A stretch of 64,000 bases of DNA from Turritopsis dohrnii (Eukaryota; Cnidaria; Hydrozoa; Anthoathecata; Oceaniidae), in NCBI GenBank assembly GCA_027922465.2, contig BQMF02000420.1:1-64000 (forward strand), given 5' to 3'. Below the pieces are notes generated by a model. That model saw nothing but the letters and a program-made list of their open reading frames with translations. It ran no database searches and was not told the origin of the DNA. Position 1 is the first letter of the stretch. Every line of letters begins with the position of its first letter. A program made the position numbers and the translations under genes. This document shows positions 10,790 through 20,772 of this stretch, piece after piece.

Positions 10790-11360
10790 TGAGCATAAAA
10801 CCTTTTTAACAAACTCATTTGTAGTGATGTATTCATTTTCAGATGAAAAAAACATTTTCCTAGAAGTCTTTGTTTCGCACCTTTTCCTGGTTTGAGAGAG
10901 AGGGGAGTTCCTCATTTAAGCCGGGGCGCTTATTAAATTTTTCAGCTATCAAGAGGGGCACCGATTAGAGGGAAGAACTCACATACGGTCATGTCGTGGC
11001 TAAATTTTTATCAGGAAGCTTTCAGAAGGTATTGATGTGGCATCAGTTTCCTTTGAATTGACAGAGAGGAGAAACTGAAGATTTTTCCTAAGAATTTATG
11101 AGAGAAAAAGTACAAGGTAATTATATTCTGTGTAGAAACCACAACAACAAAATTGGCGAAAATGCTGGGAAAAATAGAAATACCAGCGCGTTTCCGATTG
11201 CTGTCTTCAAAAAAGAGATGTTGTTTGACAAAATAATCTATTAGAGATTTTAAAGCGCCTTACTTTGAGGAGTAAGAGGGTTGCTGATCGTGGAAGGGAT
11301 TTATCCAAAAAAGCAGGGATACACCGACATTGCTTTTACAAGTGGTTGTGAGGAAGACAA
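10790..11360. repeat. Duplicated non-coding block, copy A (paired with 14,435-15,055)
   Basis: About 570 bp here aligns colinearly with 14,435-15,055 (shared words include CCAGCGCGTT, GATTGCTGTCTTCAA and TTTATCCAAAAAAGCAGG). Both copies lie just downstream (3') of a peptide gene, so they belong to the same segmental duplication. It contains the motif GCCGGGGCGCTTATTAAAT, related to repeats near 36.8 and 50.7 kb. Confidence 0.75.
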
Positions 11361-11554
11361 TAGAAAACTGTCGACTCTCAAAAACTCGAACACTCGATTT
11401 CTCGAATTCCTTGATAACTCGAACTTTTCTGTCGGTCCTTTGACATAATAACTAGTGTAATTTCTACCAATTTCAACTCTCCAAAAACTCGAACTCTCGA
11501 TATCTCAAACTATTTTCACGGCCCCCTGGGAGTTCGAGTTTTCGACAGTTGACT
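11361..11554. mobile_element. Short pogo-like MITE with an empty paralogous site
   Basis: About 194 bp of CTCGAAC-rich DNA between CTGTCGACTCTC and its complement GACAGTTGACTG. The paralogous block at 15,056 lacks it and reads straight through (ACAGATACTGTCAG), giving a natural empty site. It is the same family as the element at 1749-5832. Confidence 0.75.
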
Positions 11555-12136
11555 GTACTGTCAGTAAACCTTTGATTAATCATCTTCCCTAACTAAAGCG
11601 GTCGCAAAAGATATCGTCCAGGTTAATCGTAGAATACTGGTTGTGAAAAGTGATTGTACCTGTCCTTATCAAATGATTGGGCAAGAAAGATTTTGTATCG
11701 ATGACGGACACTAGAGGACGAAAAATGACTCGACGATTTATCAGAGTTCCTGTAGTACCAACACTTGCAGCAGAGGAAATACTTGACTTTCAACGCAAAA
11801 CATGCCAATCACAAACCTGGCATAAACGTAACTGGTGATTTGAAATTCAACTTTCACTAAACTTTGACTAAATGTTAACTAAATACTGTTTGATAAAATA
11901 TAAATATATATATGTTACAAAATAGAATGCAATAACATCATGAAATCCAACCTCAACCCAGGGTCTCTTACCTTTGCGATATATACAAAAGACAGAAAAC
12001 GTGTTTTTTTTGCTCACCGTCCGTATAAACGTAATGGCAAGGGACCATGGCATGACATCAGAGGACCGCAGAAACATACGTATTTTATGATCAGACCAAT
12101 AAGAAAATCATAAAAAAAATCATGTATGCTCATTTA

Positions 12137-12379
12137 TCAATTCTTGCCCCATTCAGCGTTTTTTCTGCAACGTTTCTGCCAGGTTTTATAACGAAATTTT
12201 AGACCTTTAAAACCAAAATTATTGTGTACCGCATTGCAATACTCTGGAGTGTTCATTCGTCGCTTACTAACGATTTGTTTGTTTGTAATTCCAACCAACC
12301 GCGATTCGTCTCTGTTTCTCACAGATTCATAACCAAAGACTGTAGTAAGTGCAAGTGTACAGATAAAGAAATAATACAT
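12137..12379 (-). CDS. Secreted small basic peptide precursor, copy 2
   Basis: An 80-residue paralog of the gene at 363-584. The signal peptide is identical over MYYFFICTLALTTVFG. The pro-region (YESVRNRDESRLVGITNKQ) ends in SKRR. The mature part is strongly basic (FKGLKFRYKTWQKRCRKN) with two cysteines 22 residues apart, likely one disulfide. No ATG lies upstream in frame, which fixes the start. No intron is needed. About 85 bp upstream is CAATAAATAAGAG, a weakened TATA-like site. Expected product is a secreted cationic peptide processed at Lys-Arg; the target is unknown. Confidence 0.65.
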   Translation of the reverse strand: MYYFFICTLALTTVFGYESVRNRDESRLVGITNKQIVSKRRMNTPEYCNAVHNNFGFKGLKFRYKTWQKRCRKNAEWGKN

Positions 12380-12451
12380 TTTTCGTTTGCCTTCAATTTA
12401 CTATCATCGAATCACCAGAAAAATTGTCTCAACTGATGTTGAACGTTGAAA

Positions 12452-12464
12452 CTCTTATTTATTG
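12452..12464 (-). promoter_or_regulatory. TATA-like site of peptide copy 2
   Basis: Minus strand reads CAATAAATAAGAG at the place where copy 3 has TATAAATAAGAA, about 80 bp upstream of the ATG. One key T is replaced, so it is weaker or lost. Confidence 0.35.
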
Positions 12465-12741
12465 CTAAGCTCAATGGTGTTATCCGTTGGTGTGTTGTGT
12501 AACACGTTCACGAATACATCTTTGGATTTTTTTTCACCTTTTTATCTTTTGCCGATTTGAAAAAGAAAACTACGATCTGGTTCAATCAGTAACCATTTAT
12601 TGTTTCCTTTTTTTCCAAACAAATTCCAGATGTAAACACTTTGTTTACGATAAACATGAGTCATTTTGTAAAACTGTGACAACATAAATATTTGACAAAC
12701 ATGCAATGAATGAATGACAACCAGTCATGTGAGCAACTAAA

Positions 12742-13560
12742 AGGGCTGATCACAATGGATTTTTTTTATCCCTGCAGGGTGGGGTGAAAATTTCCCCTGG
12801 GACAGGTTTTGCATTGCGATCAAATGAGATTTTTGATCCGTCTTGACGGGATGAAAATTCTCCCGGTCCCCTGGGAGTTCAAGATATCGGTAGTAGACTT
12901 AATGTAGTGGTATAAACATCTTGAGGGACGAACAAACATTCAAAAAGATATACTCATTTGAAAGTATTTTATCTCTTTTTTTGCCTAGATAAACTGTGAG
13001 GTCTGGATCTACACTTGAAAACATATCTACCAGTGGATTAATTTGCTAAAAAATCACTGCGAAGGAGCACGTTGTCTCGGTGCTTCCATACGTCCAAACG
13101 TCAAGTGATCATTATTGATTTAATTGCGTGGTTTCATGGTGAAATCAATTCTAATTCCCCAAAAATTTATCTTTCTATTAGAAAAGGTCATGTATGTAGA
13201 GAGAACAAAAATTTTTCTTTCTTTTGGTATAAAAACTGAAGAAAAAAACAAGCACGAAAAACATAAGATATGCTTCTTGAAAGTTAGGTGACCACTTTCT
13301 CGTGGGCACATTGCCAATATAATAATGAATTATACGGCTGGAAAATGATGTTAAAGTTACTTTAGTTTGCGTCTGAATTCAATTGACCTGGAGGACAATA
13401 AGTGCTAATTGATGAACTTTTGGTGCAAACAGTTACAAGGAACTACAATTCCCAACGCAATATTACTGCTCGTGAAACACTCCATCTGCTTGAGATTTTC
13501 CCTGAAATTGTCTGCTCTTCTTTGCGCTCTTCAATGATTGTAGCTACATTCATCAAAACA
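12742..13560. repeat. Truncated duplicate of 936-1049 plus 5,789-6,340
   Basis: The left part of the TAA MITE (to about 12,856) is fused directly to sequence matching the right end of the pogo-like MITE (CTCCCGGTCCCCTG). Beyond that it follows 5,833-6,340, including the Harbinger relic end. Relative to block 1, everything from about 1,049 to 5,789 is absent, including the Ginger element. Minus-strand frames at 13,443-13,560 match the relic at 6,180-6,340. Confidence 0.7.
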
Positions 13561-13923
13561 AATGAAACTCCAAAATTTTTTCTGGTGTTGCCAAACATAT
13601 GCTTCAATGTACCATGCTTTTGTGTGACTTTGTAGCACTCAGCATAATACATTGGAGCAATAGTTTGTTCGGACCTAAATCTGTGTGGAAGAAATGAACA
13701 TTCAACTGCGATAGAAAATATAAAAACATTTTCGGATTTTCTTTTGGTCCGAATATTTTTCCATTCGTGATTCTGGGTTGTTGCAAATTGGAGATTCTTT
13801 TCAAACAACTCGATGGCCTTGAAAAAACCTTTATATGAGTCATGGAAAACACTATCAACATATCACTTTCCAGACTAAACAAAATACAAAGCGCAAGATA
13901 AAAGTTTGTTTGTGGCAACTAAC

Positions 13924-14407
13924 TAAAGTTCAACGTCTATATCTTTGTCTTCATCTTCGTCTGCTACCATAAATGGAGGAACCTCTTCTTCATCTTGTGG
14001 TCCTTCAATACCGAAAATCGGCTTTATATTTGGTTCACTCAAGGCTGGCAGCTGATCTTTGGGCATTGAAAATAGCATCATCTTCGCTCCCGGCGCGAGA
14101 AATTTTCAAAGCGCACGCCCTTAAAAGACCTGGAGATGAGTTCTGGTATACACACGATGTCAGTATCTATTTGACAATAACAAGACATGATGGAGATTTT
14201 AGATTACAGTATCTGCGAGGTTTTCAATTGCATCTGTCGATAACAATTCATCACATTCCTCTTATATCTTTGCTTTAAATAGTTTTTTTTATACGACACG
14301 TTAGGAGCTTGGACGTATTTCATGCAGCCTGTAGGAATAAGCAGAGATTCTTTGGCTTTAAGGTTTTGCTGACAAAATTCTCCATATGACATTCGAAGCT
14401 GTCCCAA
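13924..14407 (-). other. Possible unassigned coding fragments
   Basis: Two minus-strand stretches look more protein-like than their surroundings. One at 14,204-14,407 contains GQLRMSYGEFCQQNLKAKES. A second, about 55 residues and ending at 13,924, closes in an acidic tail (DEDEDKDIDVEL). They are in different frames and could be exons of one gene or parts of a decayed transposon. I do not recognise the family. Confidence 0.2.
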
Positions 14408-14434
14408 ACAAACAGACGCTTACACAAGAGAGCC

Positions 14435-15055
14435 TAAAACCTTTTTAACAAACTCATTTATTAATGATGTATTCAATTTCAGACGATGCGAAAAAACATT
14501 TTCCTGGAACCCTTTGTTTCGCGCTTTTTCTGGTTTCTGGTTGAGGGAGAGAGGAGCTCCTTAAGCCGGGGTGCTTATTAAATTTTTCAGCTGTCAAGAA
14601 GGGTGCCCATTAGATGAAGGCACTGATTCATGTAATCACAGGGTTGTTATTGCAGTCTCAAAGTAAAACAGTTGTGTCATGGGTGTAGTGACTAAGTTAT
14701 TATCAGAAGCTTTCAGAAGGTGTTGCTGTGGCATCAGTTTCATCTGAATTGACAGATCGGGGAAACTGAAGAACTTTGTTAAGATTTAGTAAGGGAAAAA
14801 GTGCAAAGTAATTATATTCTGTGTGAACACTATAACAAAGAAATTGGCGAAAATACTGGGAGAAATAGAACTGCCAGCGCGTTCCGATTGCTGTCTTCAA
14901 AGTAGAGATGTTATTTGACAAAATAATCTATTAAGATATTAAAGCGCCTTACTTTGAGGCGAAAAAAGAACTGCCGATCGTAGAAGGGATTTATCCAAAA
15001 AAGCAGGGCTAGACCGACATTGCTTCCAGAAATGGTTATGAGAAAGACAACAGAT
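14435..15055. repeat. Duplicated non-coding block, copy B
   Basis: Colinear partner of 10,790-11,360, continuing past the empty site of the MITE at 11,361 into sequence paralogous to 11,555-11,640. It lies on the 3' side of peptide copy 3, as its partner does for copy 2. Confidence 0.75.
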
Positions 15056-15477
15056 ACTGTCAGTAAACCCCCAGATTAAGATCATCTTTCGTATATGGGC
15101 GTACATAGGGCGTATATAGGGCGGTCACAAGAGATACTGTCCAGGTTAACGTTAATAACGATAGAACACGGAAAGTGATGGTTACGCAGGACTAGTTCAC
15201 AATACTGTTTGATGAAATATATATCATGAAAATGTATATGATACAACATAGGATGCAATAAGATCATCAAATTCAACCTCAATTCAGGGTCTCTTTACCA
15301 TTTGCATATAGCTAACAACGGCAGAAAAAAGGTTTTCTTTGTATATCGAAACGGCAAGAGATCATGCATTCGAGGTTACATCAGACTAGAGAAATTTATC
15401 GTACTTTTATGATCAGACCAACAAAAAAAACAACAAAACATCATGTATGCTCATTTATCAATTTTTAAATCAAAGAG

Positions 15478-15741
15478 TTAAATTTCAATGCTTTTCTTGC
15501 CCCGCAAGCCCCGCAAGCCATATTTTCTGCAACGTTTCAGCAAGGTTGGGTAACGAAATTTTAGACCTTTAAAACGAAAATCTTTGTTTATCGCATTGCA
15601 AAATAGCGGAGGGTTAATTCGACGTTTGCTAAGGATTTCTCTGTTTGTAATTCCAGCCAACCGCGATTCGTCTCTGTTTCTCACAGATTCATAACCAAAG
15701 ACTGTAATAAGTACAAGTGTCCAAATAAAGAAATAATACAT
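15478..15741 (-). CDS. Secreted small basic peptide precursor, copy 3
   Basis: An 87-residue paralog of the genes at 363 and 12,137. The signal peptide is MYYFFIWTLVLITVFG, with several changes from the other copies. A charged pro-region ends in SKRR. The mature part is basic with two cysteines 22 residues apart (PLFCNA...KRCRKYG) and a longer Gly/Arg/Lys tail. The start is the ATG shared by all copies; an in-frame upstream ATG would lengthen the signal's charged end. It is the most divergent of the three and has the best promoter: TATAAATAAG at 15,816-15,825 with a CCAAT box just upstream. It sits alone at the site that lacks the TAA MITE. Confidence 0.65.
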   Translation of the reverse strand: MYYFFIWTLVLITVFGYESVRNRDESRLAGITNREILSKRRINPPLFCNAINKDFRFKGLKFRYPTLLKRCRKYGLRGLRGKKSIEI

Positions 15742-15815
15742 TTTTCTTCCTTTCATATCTAACTGCGGCCCTATCTCCAGGAAAATCGTCACAACTGATC
15801 TAAAATGCGAAGGTT

Positions 15816-15834
15816 CTTATTTATAGCCAATTGG
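15816..15834 (-). promoter_or_regulatory. TATA box and CCAAT box of peptide copy 3
   Basis: Minus strand carries CCAAT at 15,834-15,830, then TATAAATAAG at 15,825-15,816, about 75 bp before the ATG. Spacing suits a short 5' leader. Corresponding sites in copies 1 and 2 have lost the TATA core. Confidence 0.55.
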
Positions 15835-16089
15835 TTTCTTATTCTTTTCACCTTTTTCTCTTTTGCCGTTGCAAAAAATAATACTATCTGGTTCAATCAG
15901 TAACACACTATTTATTGTTTCCTTTTTCCAAGCAAAGCCCAGATGATTTTGCCAGATGTAAGTAATTTGTTTACGATAAACATGAATGATTTTGTATAAT
16001 TAGGGATGATGTAACCTGTAAAGCTGTGACAACATAAATATTTGATAAACATACAATGAATGATAACAATGACGTAAGCAAGTAAATGA

Positions 16090-17550
16090 GGTGGATGTTT
16101 TTGTTTCTATTCGGCTGTAGTTTCTCTTTTCTCACGTCTAAGTTTTTGACAAGTTTAATAATTTTGTTTATTAAAAAAATAATAAAATAATAAATAATAG
16201 TAAAATAATAAAAAAGTTTGCTGCAAAGACACTGCGAAGGAGCACATTGTTTTGATGATTCGCCATATATGATTTCGCCATAAACAAAAACGGTGAAATA
16301 ATGTTTGGGGAGTTTCGAACTATTTGTAACACGGAAAAAAGCTACTTTTCCTTAATTGTTAAAAAAAAAACCTGTTTTAAATACCGATGACACAGTAAAG
16401 GAAAGCCGAACTCTATAAGGTCAAATCATTTGGGATAACTTTCTTCTGTATGCTTCAAAAAAGACTTTACCATTGAAAAAAACATTTTTGGAAAGTCAAG
16501 TCCGGAAGTAACATGTTGACAGTCGGACAATTTTAAGTCTAGTCCTTTGATTTTCGAGCCTAATTACAATATAATTACATCAAGTTGTTTGTACTTCTCC
16601 AGTTCTTTATACCCCTTTGTATAATGGGTTATAGTGGATGATTTCAAGTAAAGTCTTCAAGATCAGAACACATGTTTTTTGATACTATAACAGTTGATAC
16701 CATACATGAATTTTAGAGCTTGAAAATGATTAGCTTTTGTCTGGACTGTATCTCTATCTATTCCTCATTTTTTTTAGATTTTGCCTTTTTGTTCAATCCA
16801 TTATACGTGAGTACACAGTTTTTTTTATAAGGATTACATAAACTGGCTTAAGCCTTATGATTCTTAATAATTCTTCAAATGTGAGCCTGAAGTATTCTTA
16901 AGTGATTCTTAAATATTTCTGGAAAAACAGTGTACAATGAAGGTGAAAGGTGTATGTTAAATAGAATGCAACAGTAAAAGAGAGGAGAAACATGGAAAAT
17001 ACGAAAAAAAATATTCATTTTGAACATTTTTTTTTTTTTAAATGGGTTGCTCCCTGCAAGACCGAAGCCACTACCAGGCAGAGAGCTACAAAACATATTC
17101 TTAACAGAAATAACGAAAAACAGAAAAAACAATATTAACAGAAAAAAACAAGAGCTGTTCAGTGCTGGAGCAAACAATGCACACTTCCACCATATCACAC
17201 CTTATCACACTTTCAGCCTTAAGGTGATTCTTAGAATGATCTTAAATTTTGACGATTTTGAGCCTCGTGATTCTTATAAAAAGAATTCTTGTAAAAACAA
17301 CTGTGTTTTGAAATGTAAAGCAGTCGTCGTGTGACCCAAAAATATAGCTTTAAAAATCTACAAATCACGAGCCAACAGATTGTGAACATCTTGAATGGCT
17401 CACAGTGAATTTCAGACTAGATATTCAAACAATTTTCATAAAAAATTCTATTAACCATTAATGATTTAATTTATTTATTCACTCGGAAATGCTGACTTAC
17501 AAATAAATAAATAAAAGAATAAAACAAACAAAGGAGGAATAATTCGGAAA
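16090..17550. other. Gene-poor spacer
   Basis: AT-rich DNA with homopolymer runs. A fragment of the 'CACTGCGAAGGAGCAC' MITE family lies near 16,228-16,245. I see no supported gene; the ORFs here are short and lack domain signals. Confidence 0.5.
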
Positions 17551-17590
17551 ATTTGCATAAATTTGCATAAATTTGCATAAATTTGCATAA
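17551..17590. promoter_or_regulatory. Four tandem octamer motifs (ATTTGCAT)
   Basis: Four perfect 10-bp repeats of ATTTGCATAA. Each contains ATTTGCAT, the inverse of the POU-domain octamer ATGCAAAT. They lie about 430 bp upstream of the TATA box at 18,019. A POU-factor enhancer is possible; a chance microsatellite is the alternative. Confidence 0.4.
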
Positions 17591-18018
17591 ATATCAACTT
17601 GACTTTGTTGAGTTTGAATTCGCCATTCATGTTTTTCGCAATTTGATGAAAGGAAGAAAATTTGGGATGGAACTGAAATTGGTAACTGCTCCCATTGATG
17701 ACGTATGAATACGAAGCAGAATATTTCAGACGGATTTTATCGGATTCAAAAGACATGGACCAGCTGGATTGCGATTGAAATATGCTCAAACTGTTTGTTA
17801 CTAGAACAACTGAAATATTTCAAGCCAATTGTTATCTATGACCATCATGGAAGATTGGATTCATCCTGTAGTAATGTGAACGCCCTCCTTTTTTTGCCAC
17901 CTCGTGCACAGAACTTCTTGACTTTTTGATAACGAACGGTGATGATCCACATTAAGAGAAGAAGCAAAAACAACTGGGTTCGAGGTTGATTTTCTTGTAA
18001 ACAGACTTTTTTTCCGAC

Positions 18019-18026
18019 TATAAAAG
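18019..18026 (+). promoter_or_regulatory. TATA box of the six-cysteine peptide gene
   Basis: TATAAAAG lies 95 bp upstream of the ATG at 18,121. It is a strong match placed at the usual distance for a short leader. Confidence 0.6.
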
Positions 18027-18120
18027 TTGTTGAAATATTGCAATCATACGAGATATGAAAAGGAGGTAGTTGTTCCATTTAATATCACGCGTTAGAAATT
18101 ATCTAACCGTCCTTCCTATA

Positions 18121-18414
18121 ATGATTCACACGTACTTTATACTCACGCTCGTAATGGTTGCAGCATTTTCGCTTGAAGAAGACGTGGGAAATGAATTCAA
18201 AGAACATTTACAATTGGACAATGTACCAAAAACCATTGAAGTATATAAGCGACAGCGGCAAGAGTTTGGATATAGTCAAAATAACTCTCCAGTTATTTGC
18301 AGACGATATTGCATAAAACGATATTATTATTACAATGCTTGGTACAATGAATGCAAGTGTATCTGTAGAAAACTGTTCAGTAGAGATCAGAAAAGAACTG
18401 CCAGATGCCGCTAG
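18121..18414 (+). CDS. Secreted six-cysteine peptide precursor
   Basis: A 97-residue precursor. The ATG at 18,121 is used because the longer open frame upstream starts with TTG, which is not credible here. Residues 1-17 (MIHTYFILTLVMVAAFS) form a signal peptide. An acidic pro-region follows (LEEDVGNEFKEHLQLDN) and ends at Lys-Arg in YKRQRQEF. The mature part is basic and tyrosine-rich with six cysteines in the pattern C-x3-C-x15-C-x-C-x-C-x12-C, enough for three disulfides. The layout (signal, acidic pro-part, KR, basic cysteine tail) matches the three two-cysteine genes to its left, so it may be a distant relative in the same cluster, on the opposite strand. The cysteine pattern does not match a family I can name. 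Antimicrobial, toxin-like and signalling roles are all open. A TATA box supports active transcription. Confidence 0.65.
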   Translation: MIHTYFILTLVMVAAFSLEEDVGNEFKEHLQLDNVPKTIEVYKRQRQEFGYSQNNSPVICRRYCIKRYYYYNAWYNECKCICRKLFSRDQKRTARCR

Positions 18415-18835
18415 TGGTCTATCCCAGAAGTCTATTTAGAAGTGAAAGATGTAATTATGAATTGTGTTTACTATTATTTGAACAATTATGTATTTGGTGA
18501 CTTTGCCCAATTCGAAATAACTTGCTTAAATTTGCAATACTATTGACTCCATCAAGAGTTTTACTGATTTTGAAAATTACAATTTCATCCTGTTCTGTCT
18601 TGGTGCTGAAGTTTGTTCTTAAATGCCAATATGTTCGTCTGATAAATCGTTGCCATTAGGCTTTTACGGTGTAAACCTTGTGAAATGTGTTTGGTCTCAT
18701 TTGTTCAAATATTTTCATAAGTGTTTTCACCGTATTAATGTAATGTATGGTAGCGAGTCGTCAAATGAACATACTGATACAGTCGACAGAAAAAGACCTC
18801 GTTTCAGTAATCGTAACAAAACGGTAAGTTCTTAA

Positions 18836-18990
18836 GAAGCTGCCGGTTTTTAGTCCTTGCCTTTCCATCCCTATAATGATTGGCTCTTCCACCTATCGTT
18901 TTGCAATTAGTGGTTACCGATATACTTATAACATTGCTCGTTGACCAGGGGCCAGTGAGCATTCCGTAGATCGCTTCTATTCGACTGATA
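18836..18990. repeat. Dispersed repeat 'ATGATTGGCTCTTCC'
   Basis: Shares CCTATAATGATTGGCTCTTCC and the following 120 bp (…GCTCGTTGACCAGGGGCCAGTG) with 26,700-26,850, and part of it, inverted, with 49,110-49,200. Three copies in 64 kb mark an interspersed family, possibly SINE- or MITE-like; its ends are not clear. Confidence 0.55.
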
Positions 18991-19148
18991 TCATGATTTT
19001 AAAGCGCATGATCAAGCTTAAAATATCGAAATAAACCATGGCCACACTCGCAAGCAAACACTTATCACATCAACCATTAAGCTAACTATACACAAAAAAA
19101 TCGAGTGATTTACTCCTAAAGCTTTCAGAAAAGAATGATGAACCTGAC

Positions 19149-19387
19149 TCTGTTACACCGAGTGTAGAATGTAGAGTGTAAAATGTAGTAAATCCGACAA
19201 ATGTAGTAACTCCGACAAATGTAGTAACTCCAACAAATGACCACCTGATAGCCCTTGAAAAGTTACCTGGTGAATACCTTCATGTGTTTGGCCTAATTAT
19301 GGCGCATTTTAATGTTCAAGGCGTTTACTACATTTAACGTAGGTTTACTACATTTGTTGAAGTTACTACATTTGTCGGTGTAACAGA
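19149..19387. mobile_element. MITE with 13-bp perfect terminal inverted repeats
   Basis: TCTGTTACACCGA at 19,149 is exactly complemented by TCGGTGTAACAGA ending at 19,387. Both subterminal regions repeat ACAAATGTAGTAACTCC-type words in opposite orientation. No coding capacity; target duplication uncertain. Confidence 0.7.
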
Positions 19388-19903
19388 CCCTGGCATTTCT
19401 TTTAGAGGAACATTGAGGTCAATTAGATGCTATGTAAACACACATACACCTCTAGTCCCGAAGTAAAGAACGGTTTTTAATGTAGCGCAAAAATTATTTC
19501 TGTTTGAAAGTCATTATTAACACGGCTTTCCTGATGGTATTGCATTGCTTTCTAGTAAAAATTACTCCAAAGAAAATGAAAGGCGGTACAAATATTTTCA
19601 CATTGCATATTTTCTTTAGCATTTTCTATAATATTTCTTATGATTTTCTTTAGGAATTCTTTAACATATGTCCTTAAATGTTGCATATACTTTGGGAGTG
19701 GTGACAATTTTGTACCAAATAAAGAAACTAGTTCCTCTAACACTTTATTATGAGAAGGTAGAGTGTATCTTTAATCACTGTCGTTTTCCGTCAGCAGTCT
19801 AAATTAACAAAAAGTAAATACACAAAATATCAGTATCTTAAAAAAACAACAAAAACGACGAGTTGTCAACAAGTTACCCAAATAAGAAAAATGACAGTGG
19901 ATG

Positions 19904-20030
19904 CCCAGTGGTCAAATTTGTGGAAAAACCACTACGAAGGAGTGCATTTCTGCAGAAATATACACACTATTTCAATGAAAATGCTCTTCATCGCAGTGCC
20001 TTTAGATTTTGAAGATTTTGAACAGACTGA
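19904..20030. mobile_element. CCCAGTGG-family MITE
   Basis: Begins CCCAGTGGTCAAATTTGTGG, has ACTACGAAGGAGTGCATTTC in the left half and the inverted counterpart ATGCTCTTCATCGCAGTG in the right half. The right terminus is decayed. Other copies: 27,501, 27,768, 42,230, 45,522 and 48,715. Confidence 0.65.
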
Positions 20031-20289
20031 CCGTTGATGTTGATTTACTTGTATGTACTTATCAAACCAGACACATGCATGGTAGCTTTTTCTTTGTGCT
20101 TATAGCTGTTATGCAATCGTTTATTTCAAAAGGGAACAGCAATGTAGTCTCCAGGCCTACGGATTTTTTTAAAGTCTTATGTATGGCCATCTTGTATCAT
20201 TTTCTGGTAACTAAACTCACAAACATTCGTATTTTCCAAGAAGCTTTTAAGGATGTAACTCTATGTCAAAATGTGGTCAGTGGAAGGAC

Positions 20290-20395
20290 ATATTTCAAAT
20301 TTCCAATCTCGTACTCAGGGTTTGTTATATGGACGTCTGCAACGAAGTCCGTATATCAAAAAGGCAAGAAACCCTGGGTTCTTTCATATTCTTTA
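20290..20395. repeat. CCCTGGG foldback repeat
   Basis: The arms CTCAGGGTTTGTTATATGGA and TCCGTATATCAAAAAGGCAA...CCCTGGGTT are complementary. Another member of the dispersed foldback family described at 28,921. Confidence 0.55.
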
Positions 20396-20439
20396 TACCC
20401 TTAAAAAAGTCTTATCTACATCTTGGTGAAAATTTGATG

Positions 20440-20445
20440 TTTATT
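20440..20445 (-). terminator. Candidate polyadenylation signal of the SLC22 gene
   Basis: AATAAA on the minus strand, about 330 bp beyond the stop codon at 20,773. Confidence 0.3.
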
Positions 20446-20772
20446 ACTGAAAATGGACTGGGGTCCACTGCTCTATCTCCAACTTTTTTAAAATGAGAAA
20501 ATTAAGTTTTAAATTTCATAACCTCACTGAATCTTTAAGAACCAACAAGATAAGATTGCCGTTTGAAGAAAATGTTGCGCCTGTTTTTGGAAAAAGCTCA
20601 CGGAGAAAGAACAAAATAATCCTGAAAAGCTTGTAAACAGTTGGGGGTCCTTATTTCCAAAAATGGAGATAGACCAAAATAATTCTCACCTAACGATTTG
20701 ATCACAGAAGTTCGTAATATCGAAACGAAGTTCGTAATATCGAACTATCAGAAGGAAAACTAGATAAACAAC

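Noticed and set aside
17020..17929. Several 70-104-codon frames on both strands
   Set aside because: Low-complexity AT-rich composition, overlapping in several frames, no motifs, no splice or start context.
20009..20496. 131- and 77-codon plus-strand frames downstream of the SLC22 stop
   Set aside because: No signal peptide or domain, and they overlap a foldback repeat and the likely 3' UTR of the gene on the other strand.
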